A stretch of 64,000 bases of DNA. Source: Stenotrophomonas sp. 169. Its GTDB lineage: Bacteria > Pseudomonadota > Gammaproteobacteria > Xanthomonadales > Xanthomonadaceae. The notes under the pieces were generated by a model. That model did not search any database. It was not told where the DNA came from and worked only from the letters and a program-made list of their open reading frames with translations. The stretch lies in contig NZ_CP061204.1 in the NCBI RefSeq assembly GCF_014621775.1, forward strand, positions 1,136,501 to 1,200,500, in the 5' to 3' direction. Below, piece after piece: positions 8,594-18,847 of this stretch; within the stretch, counting starts at the first letter, position 1; each line of letters starts with the position of its first letter. The position numbers and the translations under genes are program-made.

Positions 8594-9658
8594 ATGCACC
8601 TGCCACTTCCCAGCGGCGATGTCGCGACGTTACCCGAGCCCGCTGCCACGCCGTGCGCGGTCCTGGATCCCAAGACCATCGGCCGACTCGCGCGCCTCGC
8701 CGTGGACCACATGGCCGCAGGCATCGCCTACGGCAGCAAGGTGGTGCTGCAGCCACAGGACGACGAACTGGCCCCGCTGATGGGTCGAACCGCGGCCGAA
8801 TCCTGCCCGGGCAACCAGCGGTTGAACTGGAAGCTCAACGCGCTGCTGAGCGCGAATGCGCGGTACTGCGCGGTCAAGATCGTCGGCTCCAATGCCTGCA
8901 ACCACGCGCTGGGGCTTCCGCGTTCGCAGTCGCAGTTGATCCTGTACGACAAGCTGACCATGACACGCCTGGCCCAGTTCGATGGAACCGCCGTGTCCGC
9001 GCGAAGGACGGGCGCCTACGCCTCGATGGCGGTCGACCTCCTGCTTGCCGACAGGGAGCGGTTTTCTGTCTGCCTGTACGGCGCGGGGCCCATCGCCGAT
9101 TGCGTCATCGACGATCTGCACGCGCATCACGCCGAGCGTATCAGCCGAATCCAGGTCTGCAGCCGGCGCCCGGCCAGCGCGGAGGCCTTTGCCACAGCGG
9201 CGGCCGCCCGCAGTGGGCTGGATGTACGCAGTGGACTGGATGTACGCAGTGGTGCGGATGGGCCGATGCAGGCCGATCTGGTGATCACCGCGACCAACGC
9301 GGGAAGCCCCATCATGTCTGCCGACATGCTGCACAAGGACGTCGCCGTGCTGCACCTGGGGGGCGATGAACTGCCGGTTGCCTTCATCGAACAAGCGCTG
9401 GCGCGAGGCACGGTGATCTGCGACGACGTGGACAGCGTGTGCCATCGCAACTCGCAGAGCCTGCCCCTTTACTTCTCACGGCAGAACCTGCGTCTGTCCG
9501 ATCTGGCCGGCCTTTTCAGGGTCCGTAGCCTGCACGACCACACGCTACGCGGTGAACCGGCGCCCGCGCGTCCCGCCTTGATGACCTGCGTCGGCCTGCC
9601 GGTGCTGGATCTTTACCTGGCCCAGTGGCTGTATGAGCACGGTGCAGGCAGCGCCTAA
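8594..9658 (+). CDS. Ornithine cyclodeaminase/mu-crystallin family dehydrogenase, SbnB-like
   Basis: Starting at the ATG at 8594 the protein has 354 residues, normal for the family (an ATG at 8558 would add 12 residues). It shows the substrate-binding segment GLPRSQSQLILYDKLTMTRLAQFDG, the conserved SARRTGAYASMAVDLL, and a Rossmann glycine motif (CLYGAGPIA). Those features and the presence of siderophore genes next door are closest to SbnB, which makes a precursor of L-2,3-diaminopropionate for siderophores. The usual partner SbnA is absent here. An 18-base tandem duplication at 9212-9247 doubles a SGLDVR motif in a surface linker. The 3-prime end overlaps the convergent Rieske gene by four bases. 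Substrate uncertain. Confidence 0.8.
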   Translation: MHLPLPSGDVATLPEPAATPCAVLDPKTIGRLARLAVDHMAAGIAYGSKVVLQPQDDELAPLMGRTAAESCPGNQRLNWKLNALLSANARYCAVKIVGSNACNHALGLPRSQSQLILYDKLTMTRLAQFDGTAVSARRTGAYASMAVDLLLADRERFSVCLYGAGPIADCVIDDLHAHHAERISRIQVCSRRPASAEAFATAAAARSGLDVRSGLDVRSGADGPMQADLVITATNAGSPIMSADMLHKDVAVLHLGGDELPVAFIEQALARGTVICDDVDSVCHRNSQSLPLYFSRQNLRLSDLAGLFRVRSLHDHTLRGEPAPARPALMTCVGLPVLDLYLAQWLYEHGAGSA

Positions 9659-9987
9659 TCCCGGTCGTCCCGCGTCCAGACCGCGTCGTGCTCCCGCTTT
9701 ACCGGGAACTTCGGTGCAGGGCTGTACGCGGGCGCACACAAGGCGCGTCCGTCGCGTACATCGAAGCGGGCACCGTGCAGCACGCATTCGATGCTACCTT
9801 CGGCGGTATTGAACTCGCCGGAAGACAGCTCGAATTCTTCGTGCGTGCACTGGTCCTCCAGCGCATACAGCTCGCCGTCCAGGTTGAAGACCACGATGGG
9901 CGTACCGGTCACTTCATCGAAAACGGTCTTCATTTCCCCGGGCAGCAGGTCGTTGCTGGCACACACGAAGGTCCAGGCATCGCTCAT
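9655..9987 (-). CDS. Rieske [2Fe-2S] ferredoxin, NirD/NdoA-like
   Basis: This 110-residue soluble Rieske domain has the two cluster-binding pairs C47-T-H49 (DQCTHEEFEL) and C68-x2-H71 (CVLHGARFD). Proteins of this size act as electron-transfer ferredoxins. Its start overlaps the GNAT gene stop by four bases (ATGA), and it closes the leftward suf operon, an arrangement typical of Xanthomonadaceae. A role in supplying electrons for Fe-S cluster assembly or repair is plausible but not demonstrated. Confidence 0.9.
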   Translation of the reverse strand: MSDAWTFVCASNDLLPGEMKTVFDEVTGTPIVVFNLDGELYALEDQCTHEEFELSSGEFNTAEGSIECVLHGARFDVRDGRALCAPAYSPAPKFPVKREHDAVWTRDDRD

Positions 9988-10523
9988 CGCGGCAGCCCCG
10001 ACAGGTGCTTTTCCAGGATCTCGAACTGCAGGTCATCGCGCTTGGGGATGCCGAAGCGTTCATCGCCGTAAGGAAAGGGCTTCTTGATGCCCGTACGGAC
10101 GTAGCCGCGGCGTTCGTAGAAGGCGATCAGCTCTTCGCGGATGTCGATCACGGTCATCAGCATGCTGGACAGTCCCCACGCGCGGACACCGTACGCTTCT
10201 GCCTCGGCAATGAGCTGCTTGCCCAGGCCGCTGCCCTGCTGGGTGGGATCTACGGCGAACATGCCGAAGTACCCGTGCTCGCCGCCATCGGCGACGTGGG
10301 CGCAGGCCAGCAGGTGGCCATCGCGTTCGGCGACCAGGATGGTGGAACGGGCGCGGGCGATATCTGCCTGCAGACCCTCTGCATCGATACGGGCGCCGTC
10401 CAGGATGTCGGCTTCGGTGGTCCATCCCGCCCGGCTGGCGTCGCCCCGGTAGGCCGAGGTGACGAGGGCGATAAGGGCGGGAATGTCGGCCGGCGTGGCG
10501 GCGCGGAAGGTCAGCGTACTCAT
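9984..10523 (-). CDS. GNAT family N-acetyltransferase
   Basis: I start the protein at the ATG at 10521-10523 (MSTLTFRAATPADIPALIALV, 179 residues). The frame extends upstream, but that part runs through a SMAG repeat at 10533-10556. GNAT motif A is visible as YFGMFAVDPTQQGSGLGKQLIAEAEAYG (acetyl-CoA binding), followed by the motif B segment ELIAFYERRGYVRTGI. The acceptor is unknown. It lies between sufS and the Rieske ferredoxin on the same strand and overlaps the latter by four bases, so it is probably co-transcribed with the suf operon. Confidence 0.85.
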   Translation of the reverse strand: MSTLTFRAATPADIPALIALVTSAYRGDASRAGWTTEADILDGARIDAEGLQADIARARSTILVAERDGHLLACAHVADGGEHGYFGMFAVDPTQQGSGLGKQLIAEAEAYGVRAWGLSSMLMTVIDIREELIAFYERRGYVRTGIKKPFPYGDERFGIPKRDDLQFEILEKHLSGLPR

Positions 10524-10532
10524 GCCGCCATT

Positions 10533-10556
10533 GTAGCGCCGAGCCATGCTCGGCGG
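10533..10556. repeat. SMAG-type repeat (GTAGCGCCGAGC type)
   Basis: GTAG followed by the palindrome GCCGAGC-CAT-GCTCGGC. It lies in the 59-base gap between the sufS stop and the GNAT start, where a hairpin could tune expression of the distal suf genes. Confidence 0.8.
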
Positions 10557-10582
10557 CATTTGCCTTACCACGGCAACGCAGC

Positions 10583-11839
10583 TCAGCCCAACAGTTTGCG
10601 GACCTTGTTCAGCGCCACCACGAAGCGTTCGACTTCGTCATGCGTGTTGTAGAACGCCAGCGATGCGCGGCAGGTGGCCGCCACACCGTAGTACTGCAGC
10701 AGCGGATGGGCGCAATGCTGGCCGGACCGGATCGCCATGCCTTCCAGGTCGAGCAGGGTGGCCAGGTCATGTGCATGGGCGCCTTCGATCAGGAACGACA
10801 CCACCGCCGCCTTGTCCGGCGTGGTGCCGAAGATGCGCAGGCCGTCGATCTTCTGCAGCTCCTCGGTGAAATGCGCCAGCAGCTCCGCCTCGCGCGCTTC
10901 CACATGGGCAAGTCCGAGCGATTCCAGGTAATCCACCGCCACGCCCAGGCCGATGAAGCCGGCGATGTTCGGGGTGCCGGCTTCGAACTTGTGCGGGGCC
11001 TCGTTGAACACGGTGCCCTCGAAGCTGACTTCCTTGATCATCTCGCCGCCGCCGAGGAACGGGGGCATCGCGTCCAGGTGCTCGCGACGCGCCCAGAGTG
11101 CGCCGGTCCCGGTCGGGCCGCACATCTTGTGGCCGGTGATGGCGTAGAAATCACAGCCGATCGCCGCCACGTCCACCTTGCGATGCGGTACGGCCTGCGA
11201 GCCATCCACCACGGTGACGATGCCGCGCTTGCGGGCTTCGCGGCAGATCTCACGCACGGGGTTCACGGTGCCCAGCACATTGGACACATGGGCGATGGCG
11301 AGCAGCTTGACCTCGGGGGTCATTGCCTTGCGCATCGCCTCCAGGTCGATCGCACCTGCGGGCGTGATCTCGGCCACGCGGACCGTTGCACCGGTCCGCT
11401 CGGCGACCAGCTGCCACGGCACGATGTTGGCGTGATGCTCCATGCGCGACACCAGGATCACGTCACCGGCCTTCAACCGCGGCAGGGCCCAGGAATAGGC
11501 CACCAGGTTCAGCGCGAAGGTGGTGCCGCTGCAGAGCACCAGTTCGCTGGCGCGCACATTGAGGAAACGCGCCAGCTTGTCGCGTGCGCCCTCGTAGGCA
11601 TCGGTGGCCTCGGTGCCCAGGGCGTGCACCGCCCGGCTGACATTGGCGTTGTAGCGCCGGTAGAACTCATCCACCGCGCCGATCACCTGCACCGGCTTCT
11701 GGCCGGTGTTGGCGTTGTCGAAATACACCAGTGGCTTGCCGTGAACCTCGCGCATCAGCAGCGGGAAGTCCTGCCGCACGCGGTCCCAGTCCGGCGCGGT
11801 AGCGGTGTCAGCCTGCGGACGCGGGGTGGTCAGGTTCAT
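10583..11839 (-). CDS. sufS: Cysteine desulfurase SufS
   Basis: From the ATG at 11837-11839 the protein has 418 residues, the usual SufS length. PLP-binding lysine is K238 in AITGHKMCGPTG, and the catalytic cysteine is C376 in RSGQHCAHPLLQ, the group II (SufS) context. It removes sulfur from cysteine as a persulfide for cluster assembly on SufBCD. The start overlaps the sufD stop by four bases. No sufE or sufU sulfur-acceptor gene is visible in this operon, so the acceptor must be encoded elsewhere or replaced. Confidence 0.96.
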   Translation of the reverse strand: MNLTTPRPQADTATAPDWDRVRQDFPLLMREVHGKPLVYFDNANTGQKPVQVIGAVDEFYRRYNANVSRAVHALGTEATDAYEGARDKLARFLNVRASELVLCSGTTFALNLVAYSWALPRLKAGDVILVSRMEHHANIVPWQLVAERTGATVRVAEITPAGAIDLEAMRKAMTPEVKLLAIAHVSNVLGTVNPVREICREARKRGIVTVVDGSQAVPHRKVDVAAIGCDFYAITGHKMCGPTGTGALWARREHLDAMPPFLGGGEMIKEVSFEGTVFNEAPHKFEAGTPNIAGFIGLGVAVDYLESLGLAHVEAREAELLAHFTEELQKIDGLRIFGTTPDKAAVVSFLIEGAHAHDLATLLDLEGMAIRSGQHCAHPLLQYYGVAATCRASLAFYNTHDEVERFVVALNKVRKLLG

Positions 11840-13098
11840 GCCACGCCTGCCTCGACCAGTGCGCGGTCCAAACGGCGGCCGAGCTGCTCGCGCAGCGCAT
11901 CGGGCAGCACCTTCAACGGCTCGTGGCAGAACGCGGCGCTGAGCAGGGCCTTGGCTTCTTCTGCAGGCAAGCCGCGCGAGCGCAGGTAGAACAGCGCGTT
12001 GGCATCGAGCTGGCCGACGGTGGCGCCGTGCGCGGCCTTCACTTCTTCCGCATCGATCACCAGCGTCGGCTGGCTGTCGATCTCGGCGTCGGCGGACAGC
12101 AGCAGGTTCTTGTTGGACAGGTTGGCGTCGGTGCCATCGGCGCCTTCGCGGATGTGGATGCCGCCATGGAACACCACACGGCTGCGGTTGGCGGCCACGC
12201 CGCGCCACAGCAGTTCGCAGTTGGTGTCGCGCGCGATGTGCTCGATGCCCAGGCGGGTGTCGACATGGCGACGGCCGGTTCCCAGCAGCACGCCGTTGGC
12301 GGTCAGGTGCGCATTGTTGCCTTCCAGGCGCACGTTGAGCTCATGACGGCTCAGTGCGGCACCCAGTTCCAGGTCCACGCGGTGATACTGCGCATCGCGT
12401 GCGAGTACGGCATCGGTGCGCAGGAAGCTGGTCTGTCGCGCGCTGCCGGCCTGCACCCGGGCGTGCTTGAGCACCGCGTCCTGGGCCAGGTGGACATGCA
12501 CCACGCTGTTGTCCAGATGGGCGCTGTCGCCGACCTGCAGTTGGTGTTCAACGATACCCAGCTGTGCGCCGACGCGCAGCTCGATCAGCGTGCGATGGTG
12601 CCAGGCCAGGTCGGTGTCTGCGGCCACGCTGGCGAACACCAGCTGCACCGGGACATCGAGCTGCACGCCGTCGTCCACGCGCAGCACGACGCCTTCATCG
12701 GCCAGCGCGCCGTTCAGGCGGGCAAAGATTTCGTCGCTGCGCTCGTAACGGCGCGCAAGGAAGCGCGCGCTGTCTTCGCCAGCGGCCAGGGCAGCCGACA
12801 GCGGTTCCAGCACCACGCCGGCCGGCAGCCCGTGCGTGTCACTCAGTCCGTCATGCAGGCGGCCGTTGACGAAGACCAGGCGCGGCGCCGGGATGTCGTC
12901 CAGCAGTGCCACGTCCAGTGCCGGCGGCACGGCAGGCGCGGCGCTGAAGCTGCGGCGCTCCAACTGGCGCAACGAGGTGTATTTCCACGCTTCGGTGCGC
13001 GGTCCGGGCAGCCCGTCATGCAGCGCGGCATCCAGCACCTCGCGGCGCGCAGCGCTGCCGCTGAAGGTGGCAGCCAGTGAATCCAGCAGTGCGCTCAT
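11836..13098 (-). CDS. sufD: Fe-S assembly scaffold protein SufD
   Basis: The 420-residue SufD-family protein contains the beta-helix core with LDNSVVHVHLAQDAVLKHARVQ, NGVLLGTGRRHVDTRLGIEH and the C-terminal segment QLDANALFYLRSRGLPAEEAKALL, conserved in SufB/SufD. SufD pairs with SufB and SufC to form the SufBC2D complex in the cytoplasm, where it helps with iron entry. Its ATG shares one base with the sufC stop (TGATG) and its stop overlaps the sufS start, indicating tight translational coupling. Confidence 0.95.
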   Translation of the reverse strand: MSALLDSLAATFSGSAARREVLDAALHDGLPGPRTEAWKYTSLRQLERRSFSAAPAVPPALDVALLDDIPAPRLVFVNGRLHDGLSDTHGLPAGVVLEPLSAALAAGEDSARFLARRYERSDEIFARLNGALADEGVVLRVDDGVQLDVPVQLVFASVAADTDLAWHHRTLIELRVGAQLGIVEHQLQVGDSAHLDNSVVHVHLAQDAVLKHARVQAGSARQTSFLRTDAVLARDAQYHRVDLELGAALSRHELNVRLEGNNAHLTANGVLLGTGRRHVDTRLGIEHIARDTNCELLWRGVAANRSRVVFHGGIHIREGADGTDANLSNKNLLLSADAEIDSQPTLVIDAEEVKAAHGATVGQLDANALFYLRSRGLPAEEAKALLSAAFCHEPLKVLPDALREQLGRRLDRALVEAGVA

Positions 13099-13862
13099 CA
13101 GACCGCCGCCTCCGGCACCACGCGATTCTTCAGGAAGTCGTACCCGTGCTCTTCCAGCTGCAGGGCCAGCTCCGGGCCACCGGACTGGACGATGCGGCCG
13201 TCCGCCAGCACATGCACGAAGTCCGGCTTGATGTAATCGAGCAGGCGCTGGTAATGGGTGATGACCAGGAACGAGCGCTCCGGGCTGCGCAGCGCATTGA
13301 CACCATCGGCCACGCTCTTCAGCGCATCGATGTCCAGGCCCGAATCGGTCTCGTCCAGGATCGCCAGCTTCGGCTCCAGCACGGCCAGCTGGAAGATCTC
13401 GTTGCGCTTCTTTTCGCCGCCGGAGAAGCCTTCGTTGACGCCGCGGTGCAGCAGCTCATCCTTCAGGTGCAGCACGGCGAGCTTCTGCCGCACCAGCTTG
13501 AGGAACTGCATCGAATCCAGCTCGTCCTGTCCGCGCGCACGGCGCTGGGCATTCAGCGCGGCGCGCAGGAAATAGGTGTTGTTGACGCCGGGGATTTCCA
13601 CCGGGTACTGGAAGGCCAGGAACAGGCCGGCGGCGGCGCGCTCTTCGGGCGACAGCTGCAGCAGGTCGGCGTCTTCGAAGCGCACGCTGCCTTCGCTGAC
13701 GTCATAGCCTTCGCGACCGGACAGCACATTGCCCAGGGTGGACTTGCCGGCGCCGTTGGGACCCATGATGGCGTGCACCTGGCCGGGCTTCACGTCCAGC
13801 GACAGGCCCTTGAGGATTTCCTTGTCGCCGATGCGTGCGTGGAGGTTGTCGATCTTCAGCAT
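13098..13862 (-). CDS. sufC: Fe-S assembly ATPase SufC
   Basis: This 254-residue ABC-type ATPase has Walker A GPNGAGKST (residues 34-42), the signature FSGGEKKRNEIFQ and Walker B LAILDETDSGLD, with no membrane segment. ATP binding by the SufC dimer drives the conformational change in SufBC2D during cluster formation. It is separated from the upstream LprI-like gene by 44 bases and overlaps sufD by one base. Confidence 0.96.
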   Translation of the reverse strand: MLKIDNLHARIGDKEILKGLSLDVKPGQVHAIMGPNGAGKSTLGNVLSGREGYDVSEGSVRFEDADLLQLSPEERAAAGLFLAFQYPVEIPGVNNTYFLRAALNAQRRARGQDELDSMQFLKLVRQKLAVLHLKDELLHRGVNEGFSGGEKKRNEIFQLAVLEPKLAILDETDSGLDIDALKSVADGVNALRSPERSFLVITHYQRLLDYIKPDFVHVLADGRIVQSGGPELALQLEEHGYDFLKNRVVPEAAV

Positions 13863-13906
13863 GTCGATAATCGTCTTGTCAGATAGGGGGCTGGAGGCAG
13901 CGCGAC

Positions 13907-14313
13907 TCAGAGGTCGTATTCGCTGCGCTCGAGGAATTCTTTACGCAGGTAGGCGGTACGCGCACGGGTCAGCGCCGCCTTGGCGTCGGAGTACAGCATC
14001 GGGTACATCGAGCCGTACAGGAAACGCGGGTTTTCGTCGGCACCCACGGGGTAGCGCGCTTCCAGGTCGGCATCGCGCAGCTGGACCCACACCCGCTGGG
14101 CGGCTTTCATCTTCGCCAGCGCCACGGGTTCGCCGGCCAGCTTGGCCAGGATCTGCCGATACGCGGCATTCAATTCGTCGTCTGCCTGCTTGAATTCGCG
14201 GTCCGCGCAGGCATTGAGCTCAAGCTGGCTGCCGCCCGGATCGCACGCCACCGGTTGCGCGGCCGCAGGTGCCGCTGCGCCCAGCAGCAGGCACAGACTG
14301 ATCAGGACACGGA

Positions 14314-14317
<4 letters not shown>
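13907..14317 (-). CDS. LprI/DUF1311-like periplasmic protein inside the suf operon
   Basis: Starting from the ATG at 14315-14317, the 136-residue protein has a signal peptide ([12 protein letters not shown]). The DUF1311/LprI pattern follows: cysteine pair in [33 protein letters not shown], then [16 protein letters not shown]. Some DUF1311 proteins inhibit lysozyme; others have no known role. It starts within the sufB stop (four-base overlap ATGA), so it is translated with sufB. An exported protein inside a cytoplasmic Fe-S assembly operon is unexpected. Confidence 0.85.
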
Positions 14318-15780
<1,463 letters not shown>

Positions 15781-15796
15781 GGGGGCTGCCTGTAAA

Positions 15797-16252
15797 TCAG
15801 GAGACGACAGCGGCCGCGATGGCGCGGCGCTGGGAGTCGTCAACAAGGGGATGAGGGGAGAGAATCTGGGCGAGCGTGACCGCACGCAGTGCCTCGGACA
15901 CCACGTCGTTGATCAGCCGCCAACTGCTGCGCGCACCGCATTTGGGGGCCATGCCGCACTGATGGTTGTCATGGCTGCATTCGGTCAGTGCCAGCGGCCC
16001 TTCCATTGCTTCCACGACCTCGAACAGTGAGATATCGCCCGGGGTGCGGGTGAGGCGGTAGCCGCCGCGCACGCCGCGCAGGCCTTCGACCAGCCCGGCC
16101 TGGGCCAACGGCTTGAGGACCTTGCTGACGGTGGGCGGTTCCAGACCTGTGAACTCGGCCAGTTCGGTCGCGCTGAGGACTTCGCTCGGACGGGCAGCGA
16201 GCACGGTCAGCACGACGGTGGCGTAATCGGTGAGCTTGGTGACGCGAAGCAT
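15797..16252 (-). CDS. Rrf2-family Fe-S-sensing regulator of the suf operon
   Basis: This 151-residue Rrf2 protein starts [19 protein letters not shown] and has an N-terminal winged helix ([29 protein letters not shown]) with the beta-wing GVRGGYRL. Three cysteines, C92, C99 and C105 ([14 protein letters not shown]), match the cluster-binding trio of IscR/SufR-type sensors, with a C-x6-C rather than C-x5-C first interval. It is the first gene of the suf operon, so autoregulation through the palindrome at 16309-16321 is the natural model. Whether it works like IscR or like SufR cannot be decided from sequence. Confidence 0.9.
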   Translation of the reverse strand: MLRVTKLTDYATVVLTVLAARPSEVLSATELAEFTGLEPPTVSKVLKPLAQAGLVEGLRGVRGGYRLTRTPGDISLFEVVEAMEGPLALTECSHDNHQCGMAPKCGARSSWRLINDVVSEALRAVTLAQILSPHPLVDDSQRRAIAAAVVS

Positions 16253-16285
16253 GGGGTCTGCGGCTGTTCTGCAAAGCGGACCGAA

Positions 16286-16314
16286 ATTGTACGCTTTTCT
16301 TCGCCGGCGTCCAA
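16286..16314 (-). promoter_or_regulatory. Sigma-70 promoter of the rrf2-suf operon
   Basis: On the minus strand TTGGAC (16309-16314) and TACAAT (16286-16291) are separated by exactly 17 bases. This is a strong match to the sigma-70 -35/-10 pattern. It lies 34 bases upstream of the regulator ATG. Confidence 0.75.
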
Positions 16315-16321
16315 GTTGGAC
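16309..16321. promoter_or_regulatory. Candidate operator for the Rrf2 regulator
   Basis: GTCCAAGTTGGAC is a perfect 6-1-6 inverted repeat that covers the -35 box of the suf promoter. A regulator bound there would block polymerase. Binding by the Rrf2 protein is inferred from position only. Confidence 0.55.
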
Positions 16322-16446
16322 CGTAACCCCGCGATGGGCGCGTGGCGGCGGCGGGGCGCACGAATGGTGGGACATGGCCCGGATTTTGGCAATCACGAAG
16401 ATTAAGGGAGAATCAACGTCCCACTGTCCACAACGCGCCCGCGCCC

Positions 16447-16914
16447 ATGCCGAAGAAGATCAAAGCCCGCAAATCCGCCATCCATGGCAACGGCGTGTTC
16501 GCCATCGCACCGCTGAAGCAGGGGGAGCGGGTGATCCAGTACAAGGGCCTGCTGCGCAGCCATGCCGACGTGGACGCAGACGACAGCGGTGACGTGGAAA
16601 GCGGGCATACCTTCCTGTTCACGCTGAACGACGACTACGTGATCGATGCCAACTACAAAGGCAATGAGGCGCGCTGGATGAACCACAGTTGCGATCCCAA
16701 CTGCGAAGCGTTGATTGAAGAAAGCGAGGAGGGCAACTCGCGTGAGGACAAAGTGTTCATCGAAGCCCTGCGTGACATCGCACCGGGCGAAGAGCTGGTC
16801 TACAACTACGGCATCACCCTGGCCGAGCGGCACACTGCGCGCCTGAAGAAGGTATGGGAATGCCGCTGCGGGTCGAAGAAGTGCACCGGCACGATGCTGC
16901 AGCCCAAGCGCTGA
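16447..16914 (+). CDS. SET-domain protein with post-SET zinc motif
   Basis: From the ATG at 16447 (MPKKIKARKSAIHGNGVFA) the protein has 155 residues, essentially a bare SET domain. It carries the hallmark NHSCDPNC motif (residues 79-86), the catalytic-tyrosine segment GEELVYNYG (115-122) and a post-SET cysteine cluster (WECRCGSKKCTG; C139, C141, C146). SET proteins transfer methyl groups from S-adenosylmethionine to protein lysines. Bacterial members are scattered and their targets are mostly unknown. The lysine-rich HU-like protein at 19424-19822 is one conceivable substrate. It is divergent from the suf operon. Confidence 0.88.
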   Translation: MPKKIKARKSAIHGNGVFAIAPLKQGERVIQYKGLLRSHADVDADDSGDVESGHTFLFTLNDDYVIDANYKGNEARWMNHSCDPNCEALIEESEEGNSREDKVFIEALRDIAPGEELVYNYGITLAERHTARLKKVWECRCGSKKCTGTMLQPKR

Positions 16915-16998
16915 TCCGCACGCGCCGTCCACATCCGTATCACTGCCGGAAAATGCGCCTGCGGTGATGCTGGGGCTCCATTTCCCAGGAGCATTCCC

Positions 16999-17541
<543 letters not shown>

Positions 17542-17550
17542 CCGGAGAAC

Positions 17551-17574
17551 GTAGCGCCGAGCCATGCTCGGCGT
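17551..17574. repeat. SMAG-type repeat (GTAGCGCCGAGC type)
   Basis: GTAG plus the GCCGAGC-CAT-GCTCGGC palindrome in the gap between the convergent PfpI and DUF1439 genes. Confidence 0.8.
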
Positions 17575-17592
17575 TTCGCCATCCAACCGGGC

Positions 17593-18189
17593 TCAGCGCC
17601 CCAGCAGACCCGCCGGCACCATCGTGCCGAGATCCTGGTTGAACGTGACCTGCAGGCGGCCGTCCTTCACTTGTGCCGACTGCACCTGCAACGTGCCCAA
17701 CAACCCGGCCACGGCCGGGTCGATCTTGTAGATTGGCTCGCGCTGCGCGTAGTCGGTCAGCCATGCATTGAGCAGCGAGCGGGTGCGTGAGTCGAGCCGT
17801 GCACCCTGCTGCGCAGGCACGAAATCATCCATGCTCGGCTGCTGCAGGTGGAAACCCTGGGTCTGCTGGTCGTAGCGCAGCCCACTGCTCAGCTTGACCG
17901 TGCCCAGCTTGGCCGGCGCCCCACCGGCGGTGGCCAGTGCAACGTCCATGCCCAGGTTGAGGCGCTCACCGGCGGGCAGGCTCAGCTGTGGGTGGCTCAT
18001 GGTCAGGGCGATCAAGCCGCCCAGCGCATCCTGGGTGCGCGGGAAGCTGCTTTCCAGATACTCCTGCACATCGCCGGCGCCGACGGACAGCTGGCGCCCC
18101 TCGATGGACGGGGCGGCCTGCGCGCCGATGGCGGCGGCAACCAGCACGGTGGCCGTGGCAAACCGGGTAAGCATGGGACGAAGACGCAT
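17593..18189 (-). CDS. DUF1439 domain exported protein
   Basis: The 198-residue protein has a signal peptide (VLVAAAIGAQA-AP) and then the DUF1439 pattern: QLSVGAGDVQEYLESSFP, GLIALTMSHPQLSLPAGERLNLGMDVAL and IYKIDPAVAGLLGTLQVQSAQVKDGRLQV. YceB of E. coli is a lipoprotein of this family; here there is no lipobox, so the protein is probably soluble periplasmic. The function is unknown. A second ATG five codons in is an equally possible start. Confidence 0.8.
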   Translation of the reverse strand: MRLRPMLTRFATATVLVAAAIGAQAAPSIEGRQLSVGAGDVQEYLESSFPRTQDALGGLIALTMSHPQLSLPAGERLNLGMDVALATAGGAPAKLGTVKLSSGLRYDQQTQGFHLQQPSMDDFVPAQQGARLDSRTRSLLNAWLTDYAQREPIYKIDPAVAGLLGTLQVQSAQVKDGRLQVTFNQDLGTMVPAGLLGR

Positions 18190-18261
18190 GGTCGTGGCCA
18201 GAAAAGAGAAGGACAGGGGGAAAGATAGCCCGCTGCACTGAACGGCGCGTGGACAACGCGC

Positions 18262-18801
18262 TCAGTCGAGCACCGGCTGCAAACTGGCCGAGTGGATCAA
18301 CCAGGCGTTGCGTGCAGTGTCGGGGACCAACCGGTACCAGCCGGTATAGCGGAGCGTGCCCGTCGATGTGACCGCACGTACCCGCACCGGTACTTCGATC
18401 AGATGGCTGGGCTGTTGCTGGTCGCGCGCCAGCGGCGACTGCGTGTCCACGCGCAGGGTGAGCACGTCGCGCAGCTCACGCAGGGCGGCATCATCGGCAT
18501 GGCGGGGGGGCGGGGGGACCATCCACGCCGCATCGGCCGCGGTCGTATCGCGCTTCAGCAGCTGCACGGCATAGTCGCGCACCACCCCACCCGGATCCTG
18601 CGCGCTGGGCGGCAGCGCAGACAGCAGCGGCAGCGACACGGGCCGCACCGGCACTGCGGAGGTCGCCTGCTGCGTGTCAGCGGCCTGATCGGAGCTCTCG
18701 CTTTCACCGGGGCTGCGCGTCGGCGTGGGGTCGGCAACCCGCTGGCACGCGCACAGCAGGATCAGCATCGCGGGTACAGACCAGATAGCGCGCTTCGTCA
18801 T
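18262..18801 (-). CDS. Putative lipoprotein of unknown function
   Basis: Starting at the ATG at 18799-18801 (MTKRAIWSVPAMLILLCACQRV) the protein has 179 residues and a clear lipobox (LCAC), so it should be a lipid-anchored envelope protein. After a Ser/Thr/Gln-rich linker the body is a compact domain ending YTGWYRLVPDTARNAWLIHSASLQPVLD, reminiscent of small Cys-free NTF2-like folds, though I cannot name the family. It follows the DUF3861 gene on the same strand with a 46-base gap. No motif suggests catalysis. Confidence 0.65.
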   Translation of the reverse strand: MTKRAIWSVPAMLILLCACQRVADPTPTRSPGESESSDQAADTQQATSAVPVRPVSLPLLSALPPSAQDPGGVVRDYAVQLLKRDTTAADAAWMVPPPPRHADDAALRELRDVLTLRVDTQSPLARDQQQPSHLIEVPVRVRAVTSTGTLRYTGWYRLVPDTARNAWLIHSASLQPVLD

Positions 18802-18847
18802 TCCCGAGATCCCGGTTGGCCAGCGCACAGTCTAGCCAGCGTCGACC

